Positions 54,729-62,522 are shown, numbered from the stretch's first letter. The stretch: 64,000 nt of DNA from Chryseobacterium carnipullorum (GCF_900142785.1 NZ_FRCD01000005.1:62001-126000); one strand, 5' to 3'. Notes: generated by a model from the sequence alone, not told the origin. Numbers and translations: made by a program.

Positions 54729-54764
54729 CAAAGTAAAAACTGTATTGCGCAATCATTCTGCGTA
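54729..54764 (-). promoter_or_regulatory. Regulon promoter and operator, copy 2 (permuted-tRNA RNA)
   Basis: CAAAGTAA on the plus strand (54729-54736) is the complement of the -7 box TTACTTTG; TGCGCA-N7-TGCGTA (54746-54764) begins 10 nt upstream. Same arrangement as the other three copies. Confidence 0.78.
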
Positions 54765-54872
54765 GGAAATAAAATTTGATAAAAAATAAAAAAAGACAGC
54801 TTCAAAATATGAAACCGCCTTGCGTTGTCTGATAAAGTTTATAATAAAACTTCCCTAAAAAAGAGATCCCTC

Positions 54873-55901
54873 TTATATGTCCTCCATTAAAATATCCAAA
54901 ATTCCGAAAACCTGAGATTCTTTATCTGCGAAATATAATTTCAATTCCTGATAAACAAATTCTTTAATTTCAGTTTGAACTTTTGGAGTTCCTAACTTCC
55001 ATCTTGTTGCGCCTAAGTAGGCTAACTCACCTCTTACTGAAGCATAAAGACAAAGATGTTTTTGAAGTTTTACAGTTCTAATACTTAATTTCAGGTTTCT
55101 TTTTGAAGATTCTTCATTTAAAAATTTCTTAAGACCCTGAAGAATTCCATCCAGTAATGAGCCCCCCAAAACTGTTTCTTTATAGTTCGCATATATTTTT
55201 AATTTAGGTTTTACCCAATAACTACTTACAAATGCCAGCGCCAGTGAATAGGAAAACTCTGTCTTTTTTTCAAAGTTCAGTTTAAAAACTGATGAATAGT
55301 AAGAAAAACTTTTCTCCAATTCGTAATCAATTATTTCGGACAAACCTTTTGGGTAATGGAAAATATTAATTTGTTTTTCAGTTTTGGACTGATCGATACA
55401 TTTAATTTTTAATTGACTGTCTAAAAATGAAAATCGTCTCAATAAATTATTGAGTAAATCATAATTTAAAATTACATCTTGAAAAATTTCTTTATCTGGT
55501 ATAAATTCAATTTTTATTATATTGGAGTCAGCATTCTGAACATCTTCTAAAAATTCGGGATTTCCTTTTTCAGATCTAAAAGCATGTACACCATTAATTT
55601 CAATCCTTGTGTATTTAGATAAAGCAACAATTCCTGCCAGTGATAAATAAAATTTTTCGTTTTTATAATCATGAAGATGTTTCAAAGCATTTAAAACAGG
55701 TAGAAAAGTTTTGGTACAAGAACCTTCTATTATTAATTGATTATTCTTTTTCAGTAAGAAAGTCATCTCATAAATACCTGCTTTTATAAAATCTTCAATC
55801 AGATAACTTAGTAATTCCTGATAACCATAGTGATTTAAAGCACCGATATACATTCCCGGACGTTTTCTGATATGCTCTAAAATATTGAGTTTTTCGATCA
55901 T
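54873..55901 (-). CDS. GyrB-like GHKL protein of the repair island
   Basis: A 342-residue protein whose start, LEHIRKRPGMYIGALNHYGY, copies the GyrB/ParE motif RKRPGMYIG. A GHKL-type beta-sandwich and transducer-like region can be traced (LKLSIRTVKLQKHLCLYASV, LGATRWKLGTPKVQTEIKEF), but the ATP-binding Glu and the DNxxD motif are not evident, and the Toprim part is absent. It is therefore a short, perhaps ATPase-dead, relative. Function is unknown; it ends the gene run that starts at the RNA ligase. Confidence 0.6.
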   Translation of the reverse strand: MIEKLNILEHIRKRPGMYIGALNHYGYQELLSYLIEDFIKAGIYEMTFLLKKNNQLIIEGSCTKTFLPVLNALKHLHDYKNEKFYLSLAGIVALSKYTRIEINGVHAFRSEKGNPEFLEDVQNADSNIIKIEFIPDKEIFQDVILNYDLLNNLLRRFSFLDSQLKIKCIDQSKTEKQINIFHYPKGLSEIIDYELEKSFSYYSSVFKLNFEKKTEFSYSLALAFVSSYWVKPKLKIYANYKETVLGGSLLDGILQGLKKFLNEESSKRNLKLSIRTVKLQKHLCLYASVRGELAYLGATRWKLGTPKVQTEIKEFVYQELKLYFADKESQVFGILDILMEDI

Positions 55902-55959
55902 AATTTAAGTTCGAAATAAATTTAAATATACGATTTAATGCCGAATTGTTCATCTCTAA

Positions 55960-56511
55960 TTATGCCTTTTGAATGCACCAATGCAAAATTTTCGCAATAT
56001 TCTTCGCATCGTCTACTCCTCTGTGGTGAGTCCCTTCCAGCTTGAGATTCAACTCTCCTAAAGCTCTGCTCATTCCTACACTTTTTCTGACGGTAGGATG
56101 CAGCTGTCCGAATAATGTTTTTACATTGATATGGTCATCGCTCAACGGATAATCCACATTGAATCTTCTGGCCTGGTTCTGGAGCATATTCAAGTCATAA
56201 TTACCGTAGCTTGCCCAGGTAAGATCTTCAGAATCGTATTCTGCTCTGAGGATATCCAGAGCGTCTTCTAGCATGATTCCTTCATCATCCAACATATTCT
56301 GCGTTATGGAAGTCAGTTCTGTACAGAAAGGACTGACCTTTGAGTACTGTGGCTTTACTAAAATGCCTTCGCTTTTTGAGACTTTGCCGGTTGCTGCATT
56401 CATGATGCATACTCCTATTTCGATGATCTCGCTTTCCTGGCCTCTGGGCGGTCTGTCGTCCCAGCAGGTGGCTTCCAGATCTATAATAAGTATATTTTCT
56501 GTTGTTTTCAT
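55960..56511 (-). CDS. DEDDh 3'-5' exonuclease, ERI1/KapD-like (copy 2)
   Basis: A 183-residue exonuclease. The Exo motifs are IIDLEATCW with the D-x-E pair, YGNYDLNML with Asp, and HRGVDDAKNIAKIL with the His and last Asp of the DEDDh set. ERI1/KapD-type enzymes trim 3' ends of structured RNAs, which fits a role in processing broken tRNA or Y RNA ends. It is a tandem paralogue of the gene upstream. Confidence 0.88.
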   Translation of the reverse strand: MKTTENILIIDLEATCWDDRPPRGQESEIIEIGVCIMNAATGKVSKSEGILVKPQYSKVSPFCTELTSITQNMLDDEGIMLEDALDILRAEYDSEDLTWASYGNYDLNMLQNQARRFNVDYPLSDDHINVKTLFGQLHPTVRKSVGMSRALGELNLKLEGTHHRGVDDAKNIAKILHWCIQKA

Positions 56512-56584
56512 TTGTTTAAAATTTAATGTTTAAGAAGATAGAAGTGAAGAATGGACATTCTTTTTCCAGCTTCTGGCTTCATTC

Positions 56585-57130
56585 TTATTCCAAAATCTTC
56601 TGTAAAATTTTGGCCGCATTGTAAGCATCATCTGCTCCACTGTGATGGTTTCCTTCAAAATCCATTTTCAGGTAGTCAAGGGCTCTTTTCAGGCCTATCA
56701 TTTTATGGAGTCTGAAATGATCTCTGAATTCTTCCATGATGTTCAGATATTCTCCGTCAAAAGGAATGTCTATTCCGAGCCAGTCACACTGTTCAAAAAT
56801 CTGCTCCTTGTCGAAGTTTCCAAAACCCGCCCAGTTAAGTGTTGACGGATGATATTCATGTATGATCTTTTCACAGGCTTCTTCAAAATAGATTCCTTTT
56901 TCTTCGATCATCTGTGGTGTAATTCCTGTTAGTTTTGTGCAAAAATCATTGATCTCTGATCTTTCGGGAATGACATAAATGCTTTGTTTTTGGGAAATGG
57001 CTTTTGATTTTAAATCAAGTTTGCAGATCCCTATTTCTATAATATCGACTTTCTCTCCAATGGGAATCCTGTCGTTCTCCCAGCAGGTAGCTTCTAAATC
57101 GATGATAAGTATTTCGTTGGTTGTGTTCAT
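56585..57130 (-). CDS. DEDDh 3'-5' exonuclease, ERI1/KapD-like (copy 1)
   Basis: About 181 residues from the Met of MNTTNEILIIDLEATCW; a longer frame upstream reads through a low-complexity tract and is ignored. Catalytic blocks are IIDLEATCW, FGNFDKEQI and HHSGADDAYNAAKIL. It is similar to the following gene, so the pair arose by tandem duplication. It lies 74 nt before its paralogue. Confidence 0.88.
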   Translation of the reverse strand: MNTTNEILIIDLEATCWENDRIPIGEKVDIIEIGICKLDLKSKAISQKQSIYVIPERSEINDFCTKLTGITPQMIEEKGIYFEEACEKIIHEYHPSTLNWAGFGNFDKEQIFEQCDWLGIDIPFDGEYLNIMEEFRDHFRLHKMIGLKRALDYLKMDFEGNHHSGADDAYNAAKILQKILE

Positions 57131-57209
57131 TTTTTTGTAAAATGTATAATGTAAAAAGTAAAATATATTCATGATTGTGTTAGTCCAATGTATTATAATG
57201 GCCGCCACT

Positions 57210-57265
57210 CATTACTCATTACTCATTACTCATTACTCATTACTCATTACTCATTTCTCATTATT
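57210..57265. repeat. Heptanucleotide tandem repeat (CATTACT)n
   Basis: Six perfect copies of CATTACT and two imperfect ones between the exonuclease start and the metallophosphoesterase stop. Similar ATTACTCATT phrases are scattered in the spacers of the tRNA array (61415, 61570, 61620). Confidence 0.75.
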
Positions 57266-57831
57266 TATAGTCCTCTGTCTCCAAACGGAGGTGACCATTT
57301 CTTTCGTTTCATAATTTCCTTAACCTCTTCGTAGGAAACCGGATAAAAATCGTGGCAGTCTACTCCCACGTCGAAGCTTAAAGCCATCTCATCATCGGGT
57401 AAAGTTCCGTGTGAATGGCCGTAGAGCTGCCAAACCCCGCGATGAGAGCCGTTCCAGATACGCATAGCGTAATGAAGGAGGATAATCTTTTGTTTGCCAT
57501 TGCTGTTTTCCGGCTCATCAATTTTCAGTTCATGATAATCTCTCACGGATTCAAATCGTTTGGGGTATGTGAGCGCGGCACCTTCATGGTTTCCTCTGAT
57601 CAAATGGATATTGCCGTTTAATCTGTCAAGAATTTCCTTGGTGAAATCCGGTTTTCCCAAACTGATATCGCCAAGATGGTAGACGGTATCATTGGTACCG
57701 ATTCTTTCATTCCATCTTTTAATCAGTTCCTCATTCATATGGTCTAAAGATTCGAATGGTCTTTCTGAAAATTTTATAATATTGGCGTGACCGAAATGGT
57801 GGTCCGCTGTAAAAAATATATTAGGTTTCAT
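57265..57831 (-). CDS. Calcineurin-like metallophosphoesterase
   Basis: A 188-residue compact phosphoesterase: FTADHHFGHANIIKF, YHLGDISLGKPDF, RGNHEG, LLHYAMRIWNG and LYGHSHGTLPD give the full set of metal ligands. Small enzymes of this type often act as 2',3'-cyclic phosphodiesterases or nucleases. In this context I infer end-healing of cleaved RNA, which the downstream ligation step requires. No signal peptide. Confidence 0.88.
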   Translation of the reverse strand: MKPNIFFTADHHFGHANIIKFSERPFESLDHMNEELIKRWNERIGTNDTVYHLGDISLGKPDFTKEILDRLNGNIHLIRGNHEGAALTYPKRFESVRDYHELKIDEPENSNGKQKIILLHYAMRIWNGSHRGVWQLYGHSHGTLPDDEMALSFDVGVDCHDFYPVSYEEVKEIMKRKKWSPPFGDRGL

Positions 57832-57975
57832 TTTTTTAATAATTGGGTTGTTTAATCTTTACTACGTTTTTTCCCACGGATTACACAGAATACACAGATA
57901 TTCTGTTGATTTGTATAAATAATTCGTGGTATTTGTGTTTAAGAAAATCAATTCTTTTGTAGTTCAAATTTTTAT

Positions 57976-58920
57976 TTAATTTTCGCGAAATGCTTTATAA
58001 AAAGCAGTTTCAATTTCAATAACATCAGTTTCTGTATATCTTCTTGAAAAGTGAATAGGAATGGCTTCTTTTACCTTACATTCTCTCATAATCTTCCCTG
58101 ATGCAGATGCAAAACTATGATGGTTAAGTTGGGCAAATTCCCGGTCAGAATCTTTATAGAAGCTCTCAATATACATCAGATTGGCTTCGTTGAAAACAGT
58201 CTTTATCTTTGTATAATTTTCTTCATCTGCTGCATGGTCCATGATGACCCCAAGCTTGTGACCGGGATTAAGGGTCAATAAATGAAAAAGATCAGATGCT
58301 TTGTAAGCTGCTCCTTCAATCTGAATTTCCAGATCCTGATCATTATTTTCAAAAGCCGTTTTCAGTTCGCTGATCCACTTTCCTTTTTTAAAGCCGGAAG
58401 CCTCTTCATGAAAGGTGACTGAATCTTTTTCTTTAAACAGATACGCAATGGAATCTGTTTTATGATCAAGAATGGCAAAGTCTATTTTTACCTGATCATC
58501 TTCAAAAAGAAAGTTCTGTGTCTTCACCAGTTCCAGATTCCAGTGTGGTGGACGGAGGATATAAACATTAATTTCTTCAGGAGAAATGATCTCCCGGATC
58601 TCATATTCAATGGCTTTTTCATCAATCAGATTCCATGTGTAAGATTTTAACCGCGCTTCAATCTGATGATGAATATTTTTCGGTCCGCAGATCACCACTC
58701 TTTCTCCACTACCAATCTGATGTCTAAAAATTCCGTCAAAATTCGAAAAATGATCAATGTGTGTATGACTGATGAACACTGCTGAAACCGACTGTATTTC
58801 TTTTACCGTCAGCTGGCTGGCTTCACCGCAGTCACACAAATAGTGTTTTCCTGAATTTGCAATTTTTATTAATATGCTGATGTCTTCTCTCAGAAGACTT
58901 TTTATCTCTGCCTGTATCAT
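57976..58920 (-). CDS. RNase Z-like MBL-fold hydrolase
   Basis: A 314-residue MBL protein with the metal motif FISHTHIDHFSNFDG near residue 50 and further ligands in DHAADE and YIESFYKDSD-type blocks. The architecture matches RNase Z-like MBL proteins seen in RNA-repair contexts. It could process tRNA 3' ends or cyclic-phosphate ends. It lies between the RNA ligase and the phosphoesterase on the same strand. Confidence 0.75.
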   Translation of the reverse strand: MIQAEIKSLLREDISILIKIANSGKHYLCDCGEASQLTVKEIQSVSAVFISHTHIDHFSNFDGIFRHQIGSGERVVICGPKNIHHQIEARLKSYTWNLIDEKAIEYEIREIISPEEINVYILRPPHWNLELVKTQNFLFEDDQVKIDFAILDHKTDSIAYLFKEKDSVTFHEEASGFKKGKWISELKTAFENNDQDLEIQIEGAAYKASDLFHLLTLNPGHKLGVIMDHAADEENYTKIKTVFNEANLMYIESFYKDSDREFAQLNHHSFASASGKIMRECKVKEAIPIHFSRRYTETDVIEIETAFYKAFREN

Positions 58921-58968
58921 TGTATTCGTTTTTAAACATAAAAAAGTTCCGGTAAAAATATACCGAAA

Positions 58969-59985
58969 CTAAACTTTAAGAGTCATCAACTCTTCTTTAA
59001 TAAGATCAATCACTAAAGTATTCAACTTTTTGTTGATTCTTTTCTGTTCATCCTTTTCTATAGAATTGAAAGCATCAGGAAAATCTTTTTCAAAATCTTC
59101 CAGAATGTCCTGAGCAAAAAGACCTATGATCTTACCTGTCATTTTGGGTTCAAATTCTCCAATTTTACTCACCACATTATTCAATCTGTTGGCTGTAGCG
59201 TACCTCTGAATTTCTTCCCAGATATTCTGAGCATTTTCTGAAAAATCTGCCGGTTTATGAGTTTCTTTATGGTCTTTTTTCACCATTTTAGATCTTTCTA
59301 CCCACTTGTCATTCTTATTTTTAAGAATAACTCTGGCGCCGTTTCCAAAATATCTGGTTTTCAAAGTTTTGACAATCGTTCCTTCGCACCTATTGTTCTC
59401 CATTTCGGGTAGGCCAAGCCAAGCCGGAATTTTAGAGTCAAATACATTCGGGAACCTCAAAGCATCTTCCAAGCTGCCCTGGAATAAAACCTTTGCGTAG
59501 AAAAATCCGGTTTCCTCAAAAATCTGATTCACCACATCGGTGTCCAAATAAGTAGTACCGTTCAATTTAATATCGAATCCATAGAATTCGTTATGAGGTG
59601 CGTATTCAATACCTTTTTGTACTTTGATGGCCTCTTTTACGGGTTCTACTTCTGGATGTTTGTAGCCACCTCCGAACAGTTCACCGTAGATCACGACCGT
59701 TTCCAATTCCGGATGAATGGTTTTAACCTTTTGAAACACATCGATTACATTTGTTCTGTACCTTTCTAAAATGTGGTGTGCGTTGTAGAATTTTTCATCC
59801 TTTTCAATGAAAGCGGTTCTCTTCGCGATTTTAATTTCCTTCCCGTCGGTAAAGAAAGAGAAATTAGCACCATGAACCTTTTCCTGCACGATGAAAACCT
59901 CATCCCCAAATCCCTGCAACCTGATCTGATCGATCACGCGGGCTTGGTAAGCATTTTCTATAGAGTTATATGTTTTGAAAATCAT
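58969..59985 (-). CDS. Rnl2-family RNA ligase
   Basis: A 338-residue ATP-dependent RNA ligase. Nucleotidyltransferase motif I is VQEKVHGANFSFF with Lys36 as the adenylation site; motif Ia-like KRTAFI, motif III YGELFGGGY and FYGFDI, motif IV EGTIVK and motif V VILKNKND are all present. A C-terminal helical domain of about 100 residues follows. The Rnl2 family seals nicks with 3'-OH and 5'-PO4 ends, as in kinetoplastid editing and phage tRNA repair. A regulon promoter with the shared operator lies 115 nt upstream of its ATG. Confidence 0.92.
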   Translation of the reverse strand: MIFKTYNSIENAYQARVIDQIRLQGFGDEVFIVQEKVHGANFSFFTDGKEIKIAKRTAFIEKDEKFYNAHHILERYRTNVIDVFQKVKTIHPELETVVIYGELFGGGYKHPEVEPVKEAIKVQKGIEYAPHNEFYGFDIKLNGTTYLDTDVVNQIFEETGFFYAKVLFQGSLEDALRFPNVFDSKIPAWLGLPEMENNRCEGTIVKTLKTRYFGNGARVILKNKNDKWVERSKMVKKDHKETHKPADFSENAQNIWEEIQRYATANRLNNVVSKIGEFEPKMTGKIIGLFAQDILEDFEKDFPDAFNSIEKDEQKRINKKLNTLVIDLIKEELMTLKV

Positions 59986-60099
59986 TTTTTTAGTTTTTAG
60001 TTTTTTTATCGTTTTCCAAAAGGCCTGGAATATTTTCCTGCCTTTCGATCAATCATCTTCATTTCCTTTTTTTCAGTAATCTTTGATATTTTGATTATG

Positions 60100-60135
60100 C
60101 AAAGTAAAAAAGTAAGAACGCAATCTTTTTGCGCT
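60100..60135 (-). promoter_or_regulatory. Regulon promoter and operator, copy 3 (RNA ligase operon)
   Basis: CAAAGTAA on the plus strand (60100-60107) is the complement of the -7 box TTACTTTG; AACGCA-N7-TGCGCT (60117-60135) begins 10 nt upstream. It can drive the run RNA ligase - MBL - phosphoesterase - two exonucleases - GyrB-like protein. Confidence 0.78.
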
Positions 60136-60151
60136 GATCTGAAAATGTTGA

Positions 60152-60523
60152 TTACAGTTGTTTAAAATTTTCCAAAAGGCTTAGAACATTCTTCTTTCCC
60201 ACCGGATTCATTGAATGACAATAGAATTTTGGCAGATCCAAATAATTATCCATGCAGTATTCTACCAGCCATTTGGCACAGTCATAGCCAGTTTTTCCAG
60301 TATATTCCTGAGAATCCGGTTTCAGATAGTGTTGGTCTGCCAGGTCATGGTCAAAAGAAATCATTTCGGGAAGTCCTTTTTCCACCATTCTGTTGACAAA
60401 CTGCTCATAATTACGAACAATATGCCAGTCTTTTCTGAGGAAAATATCCTGTTTGGTATAATGATACGCTTCAATCGGATATCTTATATCGTCCAGAAAT
60501 AATAGTCTTTTTGTCATTTCCAT
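60152..60523 (-). CDS. Cyclic-phosphate-processing receiver-like protein
   Basis: A 123-residue protein with a receiver-like fold: LLFLDDIRYPIEAYHY at the start, MISFDHDLADQHYL in the middle and YCHSMNPVGKKNV at the end. The conserved Asp pair, the HD and the CHSMN residues mark the cyclic-phosphate-processing receiver (cREC) family, proposed to act on cyclic-phosphate RNA ends. It is just upstream of the RNA ligase promoter. Confidence 0.8.
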   Translation of the reverse strand: MEMTKRLLFLDDIRYPIEAYHYTKQDIFLRKDWHIVRNYEQFVNRMVEKGLPEMISFDHDLADQHYLKPDSQEYTGKTGYDCAKWLVEYCMDNYLDLPKFYCHSMNPVGKKNVLSLLENFKQL

Positions 60524-60566
60524 TGTTTTTATTTTTTTAGCCCGAAAGCTTGTCTTAACATTTTTT

Positions 60567-61052
60567 TTAAACCATCATATCAGCACAATTGGAGCTTGCG
60601 AATGCATAAGGTTTTGCCTTAAACACATATCCCATTCCCAGAATATATCCCATAGCATCTTTCAATGCTGTGTTTGATTTAAAATCAGGGTCGGTATTAA
60701 TGTCTGCGTGTACCTCCATTTCCACTCCATAAGCATCCAGAATGGCACAGATAGCGTAAGCAATTTCTACGGATCTGTTGACCTCGTTCAGCATTCTTTC
60801 TTTGATACTGATCTTCTGTATTTGTCTTTCTTTTCTGATAAAGGTAAACGCTCCTTTTCCCTCCCGTACAAATACTACTGCCGTAGCATAGCTGATCGCT
60901 TCGCCGTAAACGTGGGAATCTGAGCCCACACATACTTTCAGGCGGTGACCGTTAGCCTGTTCGCGGATGATGGCTTCTTCTACCAGCTGGGTGATAGATT
61001 TCTGGAAAAAATTTCCTTTCATATTCTGCCATACTTCTTGTTGCGTTTCCAT
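60567..61052 (-). CDS. YkuK-like (DUF458) RNase H-fold protein
   Basis: About 161 residues from the Met of METQQEVWQNMKGNFFQ; the reading frame stays open upstream into the tRNA array, where it reads tRNA-Trp and is not coding. Acidic residues of an RNase H-like fold are in VCVGSDSHVYGEA and EVHADINTDPDFKSN, followed by ALKDAMGYILGMGY and the C-terminal FASSNCAD. DUF458 is predicted to be a nuclease. It directly follows tRNA-Trp and may be transcribed with the array. Confidence 0.8.
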   Translation of the reverse strand: METQQEVWQNMKGNFFQKSITQLVEEAIIREQANGHRLKVCVGSDSHVYGEAISYATAVVFVREGKGAFTFIRKERQIQKISIKERMLNEVNRSVEIAYAICAILDAYGVEMEVHADINTDPDFKSNTALKDAMGYILGMGYVFKAKPYAFASSNCADMMV

Positions 61053-61166
61053 TTTTTTTACATGTTTTAAATTCTGCTTTATATTAATTTGTCTATTGTC
61101 AATTCGTTTCACAGTCAATTTTATAAAATTCACCATTGACGATTCACTATTGACCTTCATTTTTTG

Positions 61167-61237
61167 CACTCCGAACCGGACTCGAACCAATACCATCAGT
61201 TTTGGAGACTGAGATGCTGCCATTACACTATCAGAGT
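61167..61237 (-). tRNA. tRNA-Trp (CCA)
   Basis: Acceptor ACTCTGA with TCGGAGT (one G-U), anticodon arm TCAGT-CTCCAAA-ACTGA and T-arm ATTGG-TTCGAGT-CCGGT. No encoded CCA tail. It is the last tRNA of the array. Confidence 0.88.
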
Positions 61238-61246
61238 AGTTTTTTG

Positions 61247-61319
61247 TTGATTCATCAGGACTCGAACCTGAACAACAAGAGTCAGAGTCTTGTGTGCTAA
61301 ACCATTACACTATGAATCA
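61247..61319 (-). tRNA. tRNA-Gln (CTG)
   Basis: Acceptor TGATTCA with TGAATCA perfect, anticodon arm CAAGA-CTCTGAC-TCTTG and T-arm TCAGG-TTCGAGT-CCTGA. Confidence 0.88.
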
Positions 61320-61326
61320 TTTTTTG

Positions 61327-61399
61327 TGGATCAAAACCGAATTGAACGGTTCCCTTTTGCTTTTCAGACAAATGTGCAGACCTTCTACACCACTGATCC
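61327..61399 (-). tRNA. tRNA-Phe (GAA)
   Basis: Acceptor GGATCAG with TTGATCC (one G-U), anticodon arm TTTGT-CTGAAAA-GCAAA (one G-U) and T-arm AACCG-TTCAATT-CGGTT. Confidence 0.85.
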
Positions 61400-61488
61400 C
61401 TGTTTATATATAATGAGTAATTGGTAATGAGTAATCCCGACATAGTCCTATGGGTATTTATCAATCATCTTTCATCATTCATGTTTTG

Positions 61489-61562
61489 TACAGAAAAAGG
61501 GATTCGAACCCTCAATATCTTGATCCTAAATCAAGCGCGTCTGCCAGTTCCGCCATTTCTGC
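61489..61562 (-). tRNA. tRNA-Leu (TAG), without long variable arm
   Basis: Acceptor GCAGAAA with TTTCTGT (one G-U), a Leu-type D-arm (GGCGGAACTGGCAGACGC), anticodon arm CTTGA-TTTAGGA-TCAAG and T-arm GAGGG-TTCGAAT-CCCTT. The variable loop is only ATATT, whereas tRNA-Leu normally has a long arm of 10 or more nt. It is 74 nt where about 85 is normal. Confidence 0.8.
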
Positions 61563-61739
61563 AGGTTTTATAAGTAATGAGTAATTTTAAAAAATTGACT
61601 TATTGACCATTCACCATTGATTACTCATTGCTTATTACTCGTTACTTATAAATTTGTGAATGATCGGATCAATTTTATCTCCTCGATCTGAACTTTCATG
61701 GTATTATTATTCACAATTGATTTTTGACCATTCACATTG

Positions 61740-61811
61740 TACTCCATAAGGGAATCGAACCCTTATCATCTGCTCGAAAGGCAGGCGTCCTAGCCGTTAG
61801 ACGAATGGAGC
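61740..61811 (-). tRNA. tRNA-Glu (TTC)
   Basis: Acceptor GCTCCAT with ATGGAGT (one G-U), anticodon arm CTGC-CTTTCGA-GCAG plus one mismatch at the base, and T-arm AAGGG-TTCGATT-CCCTT. Confidence 0.87.
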
Positions 61812-61818
61812 GTGTAAA

Positions 61819-61889
61819 CCAACTAACCAGGAATCGAACCTGAACAACAAGAGTACTTTTCCTGCATGCTGCCGTTACATTATCAGCGG
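61819..61889 (-). tRNA. Degenerate tRNA-Gln-like gene with altered anticodon loop
   Basis: The D-arm and T-arm (TCAGG-TTCGATT-CCTGG) are close to the tRNA-Gln at 61247. The anticodon stem CAGGA/TCTTG is kept, but the loop is AAAGTAC, so U33 is lost and the nominal anticodon is AGT. One acceptor pair is mismatched (C2-T71). It is probably a pseudo-tRNA or a decoy. Confidence 0.65.
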
Positions 61890-61895
61890 TTTTTG

Positions 61896-61979
61896 TGGAA
61901 GCAGTAGGATTCGAACCTACTCAGCAATAAAGCAACAGATTTACAGTCTGCCCCGACTCTCCAACTCCGGCGCGCTTCC
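61896..61979 (-). tRNA. tRNA-Tyr (GTA)
   Basis: Acceptor GGAAGCG with TGCTTCC (one G-U), anticodon arm GCAGA-CTGTAAA-TCTGT, a variable arm of about 14 nt as expected for Tyr, and T-arm GTAGG-TTCGAAT-CCTAC. Confidence 0.88.
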
Positions 61980-62046
61980 CAGTATAATGAGTAATAGATA
62001 ATTAGTAATGAGCAATTTTCTAACTTCTAACCTCTAATTTCTATTT

Positions 62047-62123
62047 GAAGAAAAATAAAGTCTGTCTTAATTTTTTGTTTGATATAAGAACTTCTTCGCC
62101 CGACAAACTTTTACTTTTTCTTC
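62047..62123 (-). ncRNA. Self-complementary hairpin element A
   Basis: On the minus strand GAAGAAAAA (62115-62123) pairs with TTTTTCTTC (62047-62055), then after a small internal loop AAAGTTTGTC (62102-62111) pairs with GACAGACTTT (62057-62066, one G-U). The 35-nt apical part holds TGTCGGGCGAAGAAGTTC, which resembles the TGTCG box of the Y-like array. Confidence 0.6.
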
Positions 62124-62209
62124 TGAACTAACTAAATTTTATAATGATAAGTGATATGTAATCTTATAATTCCCTCTTACTTCTAATTTCTAATCTCTAA
62201 TCCCTTTGT

Positions 62210-62286
62210 GAAGAAAAACAAAGCCTGTCTTAATTTTTAGTTTGATATAAGAACTTCTTCGCTCGACAAACTTTTACTTTTTCTCC
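62210..62286 (-). ncRNA. Self-complementary hairpin element B
   Basis: A near copy of element A. The two differences that fall in the stem keep pairing as G-U: GGAGAAAAA with TTTTTCTTC, and AAAGTTTGTC with GACAGGCTTT. Preservation of pairing supports an RNA on the minus strand. Confidence 0.6.
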
Positions 62287-62375
62287 GGAACTAATCTCAT
62301 TTTAGTTATTTGAGATGGTTATGGGATTGTTCATAACCATTTTATTTTTGTTATTGAATTCACGAATATTTCACA

Positions 62376-62442
62376 TTTTAAACCCACTCAGCTTACGCAA
62401 CGGTTTTGCAGACCGCCCCGACTCTTCCCCTTCGGCGAACCA
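62376..62442 (-). pseudogene. Truncated tRNA, Tyr-derived with Cys-like anticodon GCA
   Basis: The 5' acceptor strand, D-arm (AGAGTCGGGG as in the neighbouring tRNA-Tyr), anticodon arm CGGT-CTGCAAA-ACCG and variable arm are readable. The T-arm is GTGGG-TTTAAAA without a matching 3' strand, and the 3' acceptor strand is missing. Confidence 0.65.
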
Positions 62443-62522
62443 TCAGATAGGATTATAAATGATAATTGATGATTAATAGTGAATTTACACCCCTATTAAC
62501 TTCTAAAATCTAGCTTCTAATA

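Noticed and set aside
57210..57265. CRISPR-like repeat
   Set aside because: Seven-base units in direct tandem without spacers; a simple-sequence repeat.
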